A DNA stretch of 64,000 bases from Chitinophagaceae bacterium (lineage in GTDB: Bacteria > Bacteroidota > Bacteroidia > Chitinophagales > Chitinophagaceae), in the NCBI GenBank assembly GCA_016720585.1, contig JADKKH010000001.1:434001-498000 (forward strand), in the 5' to 3' direction. The notes below the pieces were generated by a model that did no database searches, was not told the DNA's origin, and was given only the letters and a program-made list of their open reading frames with translations. This document shows, in pieces, positions 17,632 through 26,645 of the stretch (position 1 is the stretch's first letter; the number at the start of each line of letters is the position of its first letter). A program made the translations under genes and the position numbers.

Positions 17632-20025
17632 TTACATTTTCATCCTTTTGGCCAGCAGGCTGGTGCTGCCAAAAGTTATCAGTAAAATGCTGAGGGAACT
17701 GCTTGGCATCAGTATAGCTGCAACCAGGGGCGAAAGATTACCCTGAACCGCAAAAAATAACCCGATGACATTATAAACGATCGAAAGAATAAAGCTGGCC
17801 ATGACAATATTCCTGTTGGCCCGGCACAATTTAAAAAATTCAGTAAGCCTGGAAAGTTGTTTTGCCTCAATTATCGCATCACTGGAAGGGGTGAAATTGT
17901 TGGTTTGCTCTGTTACGGCAATACCTATATCGCTTTGTTTTAAAGCGCCCGCATCATTTAATCCATCACCTATCATCATTACCTTCTCCCCTTGCTGCTG
18001 CAGGTGTTGTATATACTGAAGCTTGTCCTCCGGTTTTTGGTAAAACAAAAGGGTAGCTTTTTTGCCTAAAAGTCTTTGGAGGTTTTCTTTTTCTCTTTCA
18101 TTATCACCCGACAATACCGATAAGCGAAACTGCCCTTTTAATTGCCTTATTAATTCCGGGACAGCCTCCCGGTAGTGGTTGCTGAAAATAAAAAATCCCT
18201 GCACGATATTTTCAATACTGATAAAAATGGTTGTACCCGGCTGCGGGTTGGTACAGCCAGTTACAAATTGTGAAGAGCCTAGTTTTATTAAATCATCATT
18301 TACAAATCCTTCAATTCCCTGGCCGGTAATTTCTTTGAATCCGGTTACATCTATTCCCGGGCCTTGCACTAAATGCTTCGCCAAGGCCTTACTTAACGGA
18401 TGAGAAGAAACCGCAGCCAGGGCAGCCACTTGTTGTTGTTGAAAAGCGGTCAGTGGTGTTCCCTGGTACGTAATATCCTGCTGTTGTGTAGTTGTGAGGG
18501 TTCCGGTTTTATCAAAAACAATATGTGTGGCTTTCGCCATGTCTTCAATAGTCTGGGCACTCTTTAAATAGAAATGGTTGCGACCTAGTATTCGTAGAAT
18601 ATTTCCGTTGGTAAAAGTATTGGACAAGAGAAGGGCACAGGGGCAGGCAATGATGAAGATAGCCGTTATGGCGGGCCACATCCTGGTTGGTTCATGGATC
18701 TGCCAGTAAATGGCGGTAGAAGCCGCAATAGAAAAAACAATATAAGTGAAATACCGGCTGAGTAAATGCACAAACGAAACGCTTTTATTTATACCGGGTT
18801 TTGTAAATTCATCCCGGTTCCAGAGTTTGGTTAGAAAACTTTGTGCTACTTCTTTTATTACAAGTATTTCAATACGGCCTTCAGTTTGTTTACCACCGGC
18901 ATATACCAGTTCTCCCACTTCCTTTAAAACAGGCAATGATTCGCCGGTTACAAAACTGTAATCAATAAAGGCTTTGCCCTTCGTAAGAATTCCATCGGCA
19001 GGGATTAATTCTCCATGATGAATAAGTAAAGTCACTCCCGGTTTGATATCGGGCAATGCAGTAGGAATTTCTTTATTTTCTTTAAGCACGGAAACAGCGA
19101 TCGGGAAATAAGAGGTATAGTCTCTTTCAAATGAAAGGTGGCGGTAAGTAATATCCTGTAAAATGCGACCGGACAACATAAAGAAAACTATACCGGTCAT
19201 GGAATCAAAATAACCACCACCGGAACCGCTGATCACTTCATAGGCACTGCGGATAAATGTGATGATGATGGCCAATGCAATTGGTGCATCAATATTCAGG
19301 AATTTATGTTGCAAACTTTTCCAGGATGATTCATAAAAAGGTAGCGAGGAATACAGTAACACCGGTATTGCCAGGCCAAAATTTATCCAGCGAAAAATAC
19401 TCCGCAATCCTTCTTCACTGGCATCAATTCCGAGATATTCCGGAAAACTCATTAGCATAATATTGCCAAAACAAAAACCAGCAATACCCAGCTGGTACAC
19501 CATGCTTTTGTTGATTGCCGGTCGCTTTTCTTTTAAATCGTTCAGGCTGATATAGGGTTCATAGCCAATACTGGTAAGCGTTTCAGCAACCTTCCGGAGA
19601 TTGGTTTGCGGGGTTAAAAAAACGATATCCACTTCTTTACGGGTAAAATTGACCCTGCTTGAAATCACCGCAACATTCAAACGGTGCAGATTTTCCAATA
19701 AATAAAGACAGGAACTGCAATGCATTTGCGGTAAATAAAATGTTACATGCATTTGTTTGTCATCCCGGAAACTGATCAGTTGACATTGAATTTTTTGATC
19801 ATCCAGATAGGCAAACTTGTCTTTCCGGACTTTTATACGCTGGCTGATGCCGGGATTTTCATTAAGTGAATAGTATTCACAGAGTTCACCCTGGTTCAGT
19901 ATCTGGTATACCAGTTTGCATCCTTCACAGCAAAATAATTTTTCGTCTGAATGAATTTTATCATTCAGGCAGTTTTCACCACAGTGATAGCAATGGAGTT
20001 TCTTGTCTGTAACAGGTGTAGGCAT
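17632..20025 (-). CDS. ccoI: Copper P1B-type ATPase for cbb3 oxidase (CcoI/FixI)
   Basis: 797 residues. The N-terminus has a cysteine-rich metal-binding domain (CYHCGENC and CCEGC, residues 12-36), then an HMA-like domain with MHCSSCLYLL near residue 100. The transport core shows TGES, the CPC copper-site motif (IIACPCALLLS), FDKTGTLT with the phosphorylated Asp, and GDGLNDAGAL. CcoI exports copper needed for the CuB centre of cbb3 oxidase. It is separated from ccoS by 132 bp that hold a second promoter, and it has its own promoter downstream of the norB-like gene. Confidence 0.92.
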   Translation of the reverse strand: MPTPVTDKKLHCYHCGENCLNDKIHSDEKLFCCEGCKLVYQILNQGELCEYYSLNENPGISQRIKVRKDKFAYLDDQKIQCQLISFRDDKQMHVTFYLPQMHCSSCLYLLENLHRLNVAVISSRVNFTRKEVDIVFLTPQTNLRKVAETLTSIGYEPYISLNDLKEKRPAINKSMVYQLGIAGFCFGNIMLMSFPEYLGIDASEEGLRSIFRWINFGLAIPVLLYSSLPFYESSWKSLQHKFLNIDAPIALAIIITFIRSAYEVISGSGGGYFDSMTGIVFFMLSGRILQDITYRHLSFERDYTSYFPIAVSVLKENKEIPTALPDIKPGVTLLIHHGELIPADGILTKGKAFIDYSFVTGESLPVLKEVGELVYAGGKQTEGRIEILVIKEVAQSFLTKLWNRDEFTKPGINKSVSFVHLLSRYFTYIVFSIAASTAIYWQIHEPTRMWPAITAIFIIACPCALLLSNTFTNGNILRILGRNHFYLKSAQTIEDMAKATHIVFDKTGTLTTTQQQDITYQGTPLTAFQQQQVAALAAVSSHPLSKALAKHLVQGPGIDVTGFKEITGQGIEGFVNDDLIKLGSSQFVTGCTNPQPGTTIFISIENIVQGFFIFSNHYREAVPELIRQLKGQFRLSVLSGDNEREKENLQRLLGKKATLLFYQKPEDKLQYIQHLQQQGEKVMMIGDGLNDAGALKQSDIGIAVTEQTNNFTPSSDAIIEAKQLSRLTEFFKLCRANRNIVMASFILSIVYNVIGLFFAVQGNLSPLVAAILMPSSSLSILLITFGSTSLLAKRMKM

Positions 20026-20046
20026 ACTTTACGAAAAATAAAGGAA

Positions 20047-20112
20047 CTAAAATAACCGGCGACTTTGGGGAGGGATATGAGAAGTTTCACCCCTTGGACT
20101 GATTCTTATCAG
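20047..20112 (-). promoter_or_regulatory. ccoI promoter: FixK/FNR-like box and -7 element
   Basis: The box CTGAT-TCTT-ATCAG at 20099-20112 is a near-perfect palindrome. A -7-like element TATTTTAG (minus strand, 20054 to 20047) begins 51.5 bp from its centre. A degenerate second site (TGA-N6-TCA) at 20077-20090 is centred 29.5 bp from the same element, repeating the tandem arrangement of norC. Confidence 0.68.
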
Positions 20113-20121
20113 ATGCGCGGT

Positions 20122-21477
20122 TTATAAATCTTTTTTCCTAAGCAAAGCTTTCAGGCTGGCAAATATTAATAGCGAAATACCCAGAAGAACAAATACCCCG
20201 CTATAGGTAAATACCTTAAACCAGGGCTCCGATTTTTTCATGATCAGATAGAAAGCTTCATTATTCAGTTTGCCGCTTATTTTTACAAACCCACTGCCCA
20301 ATAAGGATAGCCAGAAAACTAGCAAAGCTATATTCGTAATCAGGATTCCGATACCAGCCATTTTTTTTCTTCTTTCGGCAGCATTTGGTCTAACCTGTTG
20401 AATAAAATAAAAAACCGAGGCAAACAAAAGCAGGGTATTGATGCCAATAGTGGCGCCCATAGCATGGGCTACTGTAATATGTGTACCGTGCGTATAATAA
20501 TTCCAGGCAGGTACGGAAATGGTGATAGCTAATATAAGGTTTAGAATTATCCAAAAGTCCGCAAATGAGAGTAAGCGATAAGGTAAACGGTGATAATACT
20601 TTTGTGCGTCTGTCATCATTTTTCTCCACTGGATAATAAGATGGGCCAGGATCAGCAGTTCCGTCATACTGATAACATAGGCAACGGTTTTTACCCAGGG
20701 GGCTGCGGGAACGATATACGTGTGATGCCCCCAATTAAACATCAGGTTGGTTAACCCTAGAAAATAAAAAAAGTAAGCAACCGGTGAGCGGGCAGGGTTG
20801 GCATTACCGCTGGTTTTCTCCATTAAATATATACCGGTGCCATACACAAGCATATTCCAGCTTCCAACCATAGAACCCAATGCTTTCCATTGAATGGTTG
20901 TATCCCGTACAACATTGGTGCGGAAAAAATCAAATAACCAGAGGTAAGATTCTGATAAAGTAATAAAGAAAAAGAGAATGCCGGTTGACCAGCTCCAGAT
21001 ATAAACAGGAGCCGTTTTGTAATTCGGTTTAAGTGTAGCAAAAAAATTGATGGCAAATGGGATCCATGATAAGAAGATAAATAGGCCCAGCACTGGGGGA
21101 AATTCCAGGTATTCCCTTCCCCCGAAATAACCCAGGAAAAAGCTGGTGATAATAAAAAGTGAAACGGCTAACTGCAGCATAAAGTGCAACCATATTCCCT
21201 GTTGCCAGTAGAGCGGTCGATTGGCAATTCTGGGTATATAATAATAAATGACTGCCTGTGCGCCTGTAAATATCCAGGCAATAACCAGGTAAACATGTAA
21301 GGGTCTTGTCTGCTGAAAAGATAAACGGTCTTTTAAGAAGGGGGGTAAAATATACTGGAATCCACCAATAACACCCAGTATAAGTCCGAAAAGAAGGTAA
21401 GACAATGCCAGCACCAGAAAAGCTTTTGCGGCTTTATCTGAAGTGCAGGAGTCAGTCAGCTTTTTCTCTGTTGTCAT
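20122..21477 (-). CDS. NorB-like nitric oxide reductase large subunit with altered ligand set
   Basis: A 451-residue, about 12-helix heme-copper superfamily protein, co-transcribed with a NorC-like cytochrome. Visible ligands: H61 (helix II), H251-H252 in FNWGHHTYIVP (FeB pair), and H338 in the segment 330-340 (heme b3). Compared with recalled Paracoccus NorB, the helix that should carry the first FeB His and catalytic Glu residues (HLWVEGVWE) here reads LGSMVGSWN (200-208) with no His, and the second His of HGH is Met340. H330 and H333 flank the site. NO reductase activity is inferred from the partner and the nos/RIC neighbours, not proved by catalytic residues. Confidence 0.7.
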   Translation of the reverse strand: MTTEKKLTDSCTSDKAAKAFLVLALSYLLFGLILGVIGGFQYILPPFLKDRLSFQQTRPLHVYLVIAWIFTGAQAVIYYYIPRIANRPLYWQQGIWLHFMLQLAVSLFIITSFFLGYFGGREYLEFPPVLGLFIFLSWIPFAINFFATLKPNYKTAPVYIWSWSTGILFFFITLSESYLWLFDFFRTNVVRDTTIQWKALGSMVGSWNMLVYGTGIYLMEKTSGNANPARSPVAYFFYFLGLTNLMFNWGHHTYIVPAAPWVKTVAYVISMTELLILAHLIIQWRKMMTDAQKYYHRLPYRLLSFADFWIILNLILAITISVPAWNYYTHGTHITVAHAMGATIGINTLLLFASVFYFIQQVRPNAAERRKKMAGIGILITNIALLVFWLSLLGSGFVKISGKLNNEAFYLIMKKSEPWFKVFTYSGVFVLLGISLLIFASLKALLRKKDL

Positions 21478-21857
21478 TTGGGCGTCGGTTTCTTATAAGT
21501 AACAGCAGTGGCATCTACATATTTCAGGTAGCTGATAACAGCGTTGATCTCATCGTCCGTAAAATGAAAATTCGGCATGCGCGGACCTCCTCCTTTTAAT
21601 AAAGCCTTCATAAAATTTTCTCCGCGGTTTGGGTCACTTTGTGCTGTAGTTAATTCCGGCCCCAGGTAACCACCCAGGCCATAGATCTGGTGACAGGCTG
21701 TGCAGTTATATTGCTGGTACAATTTTTTCCCATGATTTATTTTGCCTGCCTCAATCCGATCAACAGAAACAGCGTTTTCCGTTCCTTTTGAATAGACTAC
21801 GGCACTGTAAATTACGTAGGTTGAAAAAAGTAACAGGAATAGTACTATTCGTAACAT
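21474..21857 (-). CDS. norC: NorC-like membrane-anchored cytochrome c
   Basis: 127 residues: an N-terminal anchor helix (residues 1-20), then one cytochrome c domain with CTACH (C52, C55, H56), GLGGYLGPELT matching the NorC pattern, and a likely Met ligand in GPRMPNF. It passes electrons to the adjacent NorB-like subunit. The genes overlap by 4 bp (ATGA). The upstream region carries two FNR/FixK-type boxes and a -7 element. Confidence 0.82.
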   Translation of the reverse strand: MLRIVLFLLLFSTYVIYSAVVYSKGTENAVSVDRIEAGKINHGKKLYQQYNCTACHQIYGLGGYLGPELTTAQSDPNRGENFMKALLKGGGPRMPNFHFTDDEINAVISYLKYVDATAVTYKKPTPK

Positions 21858-21878
21858 CAGAGACAGGCTTTAGGCATG

Positions 21879-21944
21879 CGAAAGTATTTTTGTCACCAGG
21901 CGATGATATTGATTAATGTCAGAAAAACGTATGATATTAATCAA
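21879..21944 (-). promoter_or_regulatory. norC promoter: tandem FixK/FNR-like boxes and -7 element
   Basis: Two boxes are visible: 21909-21922 (TTGAT-TAAT-GTCAG on plus) and 21931-21944 (TTGAT-TAAT-ATCAT on minus). Their outer arms also form a perfect 9-bp inverted repeat. The -7-like element TACTTTCG (minus strand, 21886 to 21879) begins 29.5 and 51.5 bp from the two box centres, so an activator would sit near -40 and -62. Confidence 0.75.
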
Positions 21945-21986
21945 GGATATATTTTTCGAAGGGTATATTACATGAAATACCTATAG

Positions 21987-22730
21987 TTAATTCAGCGAAA
22001 GAATTTCTTGTTCCTTAAACAGTCTCAGGGCTTTGGGAAATAAAATATTATTCTCCAGGTGCACATGTTGATGCAGGTCCAGTTCGAAAGCCTCTAAAGC
22101 GGCAAACGATAAACGATAGGTGGTGCAGGCATCATCGGGCAACTTGTAGTTGCCGGTTAATTGCCGGATTTCGGCCATAGCTGAACCGGCATGATCGTGT
22201 TCCTGTTCCATCATGCTGATGGGAGATTTCAGGTACGTAATATTAAGTTGGACTTTACTGCCTGAAAGTATTTGTTTTTCAAGTTCTTTAATGCGTGGAA
22301 AAAGCACCCCTTCTTCTTTTTGCATGTGCAGCTCCATTTCTTCTTTAACCGCCATAAACAATTCAAATACTTTTCGCATTTCAGGATGACGGTCACCATG
22401 TTTGGAGGCAACTTTCTGCAGGTACTGGGCAATAACAGGCATTTCTTTCTTTACGTAGGTGTGGTGTTTTGCAAGAATAATATCCACAAGTTGTGATAAT
22501 GACAGATTTGTATAATTAATAACCACTTTATCGCTGTTGTTTTGTGCTGTCTCTTCAAGCTCAGAAAGTATGGTTTCAACCGCTACGGCACTTTCTGTGC
22601 AGGCCTGTTGCAGACTTCTTTTTCCTTTACAACAAAAATCAAGTTGATATTTTTCAAATACGGCAGCAGCCCGGTGGTTGCTGTTGACTATTTGGGCCAG
22701 GCTTTTTGTCATTAATGCGTGCATGTTCAT
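21987..22730 (-). CDS. RIC-family di-iron Fe-S cluster repair protein (first copy)
   Basis: 247 residues of the ScdA/YtfE/DnrN family, which repairs Fe-S clusters damaged by NO and oxidants. The N-terminal ScdA_N domain has DFCCKGKRSLQQAC (residues about 31-44), and the hemerythrin-like C-terminal four-helix bundle has KHHTYVKKEMP, MQKEEGVLFPRI, EHDHAG and HQHVHLENNILFP, supplying His and Glu ligands. It lies 25 bp after nosY, at the end of the nos genes and just before norC. A second copy lies at 30605-31354. Confidence 0.88.
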   Translation of the reverse strand: MNMHALMTKSLAQIVNSNHRAAAVFEKYQLDFCCKGKRSLQQACTESAVAVETILSELEETAQNNSDKVVINYTNLSLSQLVDIILAKHHTYVKKEMPVIAQYLQKVASKHGDRHPEMRKVFELFMAVKEEMELHMQKEEGVLFPRIKELEKQILSGSKVQLNITYLKSPISMMEQEHDHAGSAMAEIRQLTGNYKLPDDACTTYRLSFAALEAFELDLHQHVHLENNILFPKALRLFKEQEILSLN

Positions 22731-22755
22731 TCGTTTTATGGTGAGTTAAAATAGT

Positions 22756-23523
22756 TTACAAATCTTTTTTGCTGAATTTTTTTACCGCCAGCCAAAGTGG
22801 AAGTAAGATCCAGAGCAGCATGATGCCTGTTGTGAAAATGATGCCGGTGCCACTACCAAAGAAATCTTTGTACAAGGCACCCGTATACCCCATCAGGGCA
22901 CTGACGTCCATTTTCAGCATGATGAAAATGCGGCCCAGGTCAATGGGGTTAAGGGCTGACAGCAAGAGGGTCAGTTTTTCCAGCGGGTATTCGCTGAAAG
23001 AAAAAAGTATTAACAGAACCAGTCCGTCGTAAATCAGGGCAAAATAAAACCATAACAACAATGCAAAACCAATGCCCCGGGCTTTATCCCGGGCCACAAC
23101 GGAAGCCAGAAAAGCAATGGAAGTAAATACAAGGGTCAGGGACATTCCGGTAAACAATAATGCAAAGCCGGTTTCGTTGGCTTCATAAATAAGGACAGGA
23201 ATTCCCACACCAATAAGAAATGCCGTGAGCAGGGAGATACTGACTCCAGTGAATTCGCTTAACAGGATCCGGGTACGACTCATTGGTTGTGATGACATGA
23301 GCTCAATGAACTCATACGAATTGTAATAATGTATCGTTGTGAATACGAGGCTGACAAGCGGCAAAACGATCAGGACGATATTCAGGAGGCTCAGTATGGC
23401 TTTACTGCTGTTTTCCTCCATCTGGAACATGCTGAACGAAACAATAAAAAGGAAAAGCGTATAGCCAAGTATGATTTTGCTTCTCAAAATATCATATAAA
23501 ACATATTTGGAAAGTTTCATCAT
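22756..23523 (-). CDS. nosY: ABC transporter permease NosY
   Basis: 255 residues with six hydrophobic segments, beginning MMKLSKYVLYDILRSK, and ending in a basic LAVKKFSKKDL tail. Position directly after nosF (10 bp) and before the RIC gene identifies it as the membrane partner of NosF. With NosD, NosFY is needed for maturation of the copper-sulfide CuZ centre of N2O reductase. Confidence 0.88.
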   Translation of the reverse strand: MMKLSKYVLYDILRSKIILGYTLFLFIVSFSMFQMEENSSKAILSLLNIVLIVLPLVSLVFTTIHYYNSYEFIELMSSQPMSRTRILLSEFTGVSISLLTAFLIGVGIPVLIYEANETGFALLFTGMSLTLVFTSIAFLASVVARDKARGIGFALLLWFYFALIYDGLVLLILFSFSEYPLEKLTLLLSALNPIDLGRIFIMLKMDVSALMGYTGALYKDFFGSGTGIIFTTGIMLLWILLPLWLAVKKFSKKDL

Positions 23524-23533
23524 AAAAAGTCAG

Positions 23534-24301
23534 TTAATAATTTTTATCATCCGTTTTTATTTCCAACATTTTCCCGATCCATTCACTGCTGGAAGGTTCA
23601 CCCCGCATGATCTTTGCGATCGCTTTTCCAAGGCGTAATTCCCCGGTTTCTTCCTGGAGGGTTTCGATGTCTTTAAAGAATTGCATCCTGCCTTCCTGCA
23701 TGTACATGATGTGTGTGGTGATTTCGTCGAGGTCGCTCAGGATATGGGAAGTGATGAGAATGAGTTTATTTTTTTTCTTTTCAGTCAGAATTTTTTCTTT
23801 CAGTATTTCGGAAGCCAAAGGGTCAAGCCCGGCTGTTGGTTCATCCAGGATGAGAATGGGCGAATCGAATAGAAAGGCTATGGCTGCACTTACTTTCTGG
23901 CGGGTACCCCCGCTTAATGTGCGCATGGGCTTTTGAAATATTTTTTCCAGTTCAAATCCCACTACCAGTGCTTTATCCAGTTTTATATCCGGGATATTCC
24001 GGATATTTTGAAGCATCTGAAACAGCTGACCGACTTTCATATTATCGGGGTAGCGGCCAATTTGCGGCATATAACCGATTTTTTCACGGTAAGACGGATC
24101 GCCATTTATCAACTGATCGTCAACCAGAATTTTGCCGCAATTGGGCCTTACCATGCCGAGGATAGATTTTATCAGCGTAGTTTTTCCCGAACCATTCGGT
24201 CCGATAAGCGAAATCACCTGTCCCCTGGAAAAGGTTGCAGAAATATCTTCCAGCACCTGTAATTTGCGGAATCGTTTATATATGTTCTCGATCCGGATCA
24301 T
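23534..24301 (-). CDS. nosF: ABC transporter ATPase NosF
   Basis: 255 residues with Walker A GPNGSGKTT (near 35), signature LSGGTRQK (near 130) and Walker B LILDEPTAGLD (near 150). It is the ATPase of the NosDFY complex that supplies sulfur and copper-site maturation to NosZ. Its start overlaps the nosD stop by 4 bp, implying translational coupling. Confidence 0.92.
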   Translation of the reverse strand: MIRIENIYKRFRKLQVLEDISATFSRGQVISLIGPNGSGKTTLIKSILGMVRPNCGKILVDDQLINGDPSYREKIGYMPQIGRYPDNMKVGQLFQMLQNIRNIPDIKLDKALVVGFELEKIFQKPMRTLSGGTRQKVSAAIAFLFDSPILILDEPTAGLDPLASEILKEKILTEKKKNKLILITSHILSDLDEITTHIMYMQEGRMQFFKDIETLQEETGELRLGKAIAKIMRGEPSSSEWIGKMLEIKTDDKNY

Positions 24302-25557
24302 AGTTTCAGTGATTTCATGAGGGGTTTCTTATCGATAAGATTTTCCGGAGTGAGGCTTGGGATGGCTTTCTCGGCTTTATCAAGCAATTGTACGGTAAAA
24401 CTTCTGAACAACATTAAGGCGTATGGATTTTGTTCAATGATCATGGAATACATACTGACCGGGTGATAGGCGATGTCACCCATTCCATCTTTGTTGATAT
24501 CATACCCTTCATATTTATCCCAGTAGTTATGGTGAAAGTTATTCAGGGAGATAGAGCCATTGGTACCCACATCAAAACTGTTGCCTGTAAAATTGTTGTG
24601 GTGAAAATTATTCTCTTCACAATTCGCCTGCACTTTTAAAGCCCACCCGTTTTCAATAAAAATATTTTTTTCAATTTCAATCCGGCTGGTTCCTTCGAAG
24701 TAAATGCCAACCGTATTTTTCAGAAAAGTATTATGTACTATATAGCTGTCTGAAATTTCTTTTAATAAAATGCCATAGGCCGATGGACCCCAGTTTTGTT
24801 CAAAATGATTGTTTTCCATTTTCACTTTTTTGGAATACATCACGGCCACGCCCGCGCCATTATTCCTGAACGTATTGCCCAGGTAGGTATCATCATTAGA
24901 GAACATAAAGTGCAAACCATAACGGATATTTTTTTCACTCAGGTTATAACGGATAGTAGAAAAAGTAACAAATTCAAAGTAGATGCCGTCCCGGTGCCCC
25001 TGCACATGATTTTTTTCTATCAGCGCATGGTTGGATTTCCAGAGATGAATGGCATTACCGGTCAATTGTTCTGAACGGGGGTTGCCAATGATATTATTAT
25101 TTCTTACTGTGGCATAGGATGTATTGGAAATATGAATGGCAAAATAGGCGCCGGTGATTATGTTGTTCTCAAGTTTTATGTTGGAGGCATCAACCAGTTT
25201 GATGGATGCATAATCATTCATGGCAGAATAACCGGAGTTCCGGAAGTGTATACCCTTAATGGTAATATCCCTGCCGCTGATAAGCAGTATTTCAAATTTA
25301 TTTTCCCCATCCAGTACAGGATCATTTTGACCAATTATTGTAAGCGGCCGGGTGATAATAATGGGGCCTTCCTTATAAATTCCCGATTGAAGTAGTATCG
25401 TGTCTTTATCCTTTGCTGTTTCAATAGCTTTTTTCAGGGAACGCACGGGTTGATTACTGCCAACAATAATGGTTGTTGAAAATGATGTTGTGCAAATGCT
25501 AATGAGCCATATGGTTAAGGTTAGCCGCACGTTACCGGATCTTTTTGTATAATTCAT
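24298..25557 (-). CDS. nosD: Periplasmic copper-site maturation protein NosD
   Basis: 419 residues with a signal peptide (ISICTTSFSTT) and a right-handed beta-helix made of CASH repeats, seen as the N-N-x-I and N-x-F turns repeated from about residue 90 to 330 (for example ENNIITGAYFAI, EKNIFIENGWAL). NosD binds NosFY and shuttles material to apo-NosZ in the periplasm. Its start overlaps the 3' end of nosL by 26 bp. Confidence 0.93.
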   Translation of the reverse strand: MNYTKRSGNVRLTLTIWLISICTTSFSTTIIVGSNQPVRSLKKAIETAKDKDTILLQSGIYKEGPIIITRPLTIIGQNDPVLDGENKFEILLISGRDITIKGIHFRNSGYSAMNDYASIKLVDASNIKLENNIITGAYFAIHISNTSYATVRNNNIIGNPRSEQLTGNAIHLWKSNHALIEKNHVQGHRDGIYFEFVTFSTIRYNLSEKNIRYGLHFMFSNDDTYLGNTFRNNGAGVAVMYSKKVKMENNHFEQNWGPSAYGILLKEISDSYIVHNTFLKNTVGIYFEGTSRIEIEKNIFIENGWALKVQANCEENNFHHNNFTGNSFDVGTNGSISLNNFHHNYWDKYEGYDINKDGMGDIAYHPVSMYSMIIEQNPYALMLFRSFTVQLLDKAEKAIPSLTPENLIDKKPLMKSLKL

Positions 25558-25975
25558 CCCAACTCATGAGCAATCCTTCTTTCCCGGTTTTAGCTTTTTC
25601 AGCAGCCGGTTTTGATAAAAAGGCTGCCGCATTGCTGCCCATCGGGCTTCTCAGTTCCGGGCTTACCCAAAACACGGCTTTTGTTACATCAATAAAATCA
25701 TTTTCTTTTTCGAAATTGATAATTACTTTCTGCGCTATTTCTTTTTCTTTTAAGGATTCGGATTGTAAAAAACGGACCATACAGATCACATCATCAAATT
25801 TATAGACCTTGCTTTTCCTGGTCACAATCTCGCCGCCAAACTTTGGGTCTACAATTCCCATTTTGCAGAAATAGCAATCATCTTTTCCATAAGCAAACGG
25901 CTCTGGTTTAGGAGAACAGGAGGACATCAATATCAAAAAAACAAATACCGGTGTTACGAATGCAGACATTTTCAT
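25532..25975 (-). CDS. nosL: Copper chaperone lipoprotein NosL
   Basis: 147 residues with lipobox LMSSCSPK (cysteine 20) and the Cu(I)-binding CYFCKM motif near residue 35, characteristic of NosL, which delivers copper to NosZ or NosD. It overlaps its upstream neighbour by 4 bp and nosD by 26 bp. Confidence 0.9.
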   Translation of the reverse strand: MKMSAFVTPVFVFLILMSSCSPKPEPFAYGKDDCYFCKMGIVDPKFGGEIVTRKSKVYKFDDVICMVRFLQSESLKEKEIAQKVIINFEKENDFIDVTKAVFWVSPELRSPMGSNAAAFLSKPAAEKAKTGKEGLLMSWDELYKKIR

Positions 25976-26568
25976 TTTTGTTTCTTTTCTAATTTATGAT
26001 GATGATACCATTCCGCAAACCAAACGCCGAATGCCAGGATAGCGGCACCAATAACTATCCACCCACCCGCATCAGGAAAAGAGTAAGAGTCAAAATTTAA
26101 TATGCGTTTATGACCGATCAATGGTGGTTGATAAGAAAGACCGGGTACCTGGATCGCAGCTTTAGGATCTAGATTGTGACCATAATTGTAACCCCATCTG
26201 TAAAAATCAAGCATAGCCAGTAGCCCGCCTATCGCCGTTAGCACTAAGTAGATAAATAGAAATTTTCTTTTACCAGTCACGGCAACCAATAAACCCAGCA
26301 ACATATAAAAGCCAACTACAAAAGGAAGAAATTTAAATTCGGGGAACATATCTACCGTGATATGTTTCATGCCGATATAGTGATTCAAGCCATTAATAAT
26401 ATCTACATCACCGCTAAGACCATTGATCCAGATATTCATGGTTAGTCCTTCGGGATATTGCGGGGCAAATAAATCAATGCGCCAGGCAGGAAGAAAGAAT
26501 ACAGCAATTAAAGCGCCGGAAGAAAATGCCACTAATATCCGGGAGGCTACGCTTAGTTTTTGTTTCAT
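25972..26568 (-). CDS. Nos-cluster membrane protein of unknown function
   Basis: 198 residues starting MKQKLSVASRIL; a longer frame to 26613 would read through a terminator hairpin and is rejected. Four hydrophobic segments (about residues 10-30, 80-100, 105-125 and 165-185) with a periplasmic loop rich in aromatic residues and a His-rich end (EWYHHHKLEKKQK). The C-terminal His cluster may bind metal. Position before nosL suggests a role in NosZ electron supply or copper handling, in the place where other clade II clusters have NosB-type proteins; homology to NosB is not evident. Confidence 0.6.
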   Translation of the reverse strand: MKQKLSVASRILVAFSSGALIAVFFLPAWRIDLFAPQYPEGLTMNIWINGLSGDVDIINGLNHYIGMKHITVDMFPEFKFLPFVVGFYMLLGLLVAVTGKRKFLFIYLVLTAIGGLLAMLDFYRWGYNYGHNLDPKAAIQVPGLSYQPPLIGHKRILNFDSYSFPDAGGWIVIGAAILAFGVWFAEWYHHHKLEKKQK

Positions 26569-26578
26569 GATTGGTCTT

Positions 26579-26609
26579 TTAAAAATTCCGGGGCAGCACG
26601 GCCCCGGAA
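26579..26609 (-). terminator. Terminator between the fasciclin gene and the nos accessory genes
   Basis: On the minus strand a 9-bp perfect stem (TTCCGGGGC with GCCCCGGAA) is followed by TTTTTAAAA. It lies 37 bp after the fasciclin stop and 11 bp before the next start, so nosLDFY expression depends on read-through or an internal promoter. Confidence 0.75.
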
Positions 26610-26645
26610 ACATTTGAAAAATGAAAAAACCTCAACTACGAAAGC

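Noticed and set aside
26569..26613. Longer N-terminus of the nos-cluster membrane protein
   Set aside because: The added residues are encoded by the two arms of a GC-rich terminator.
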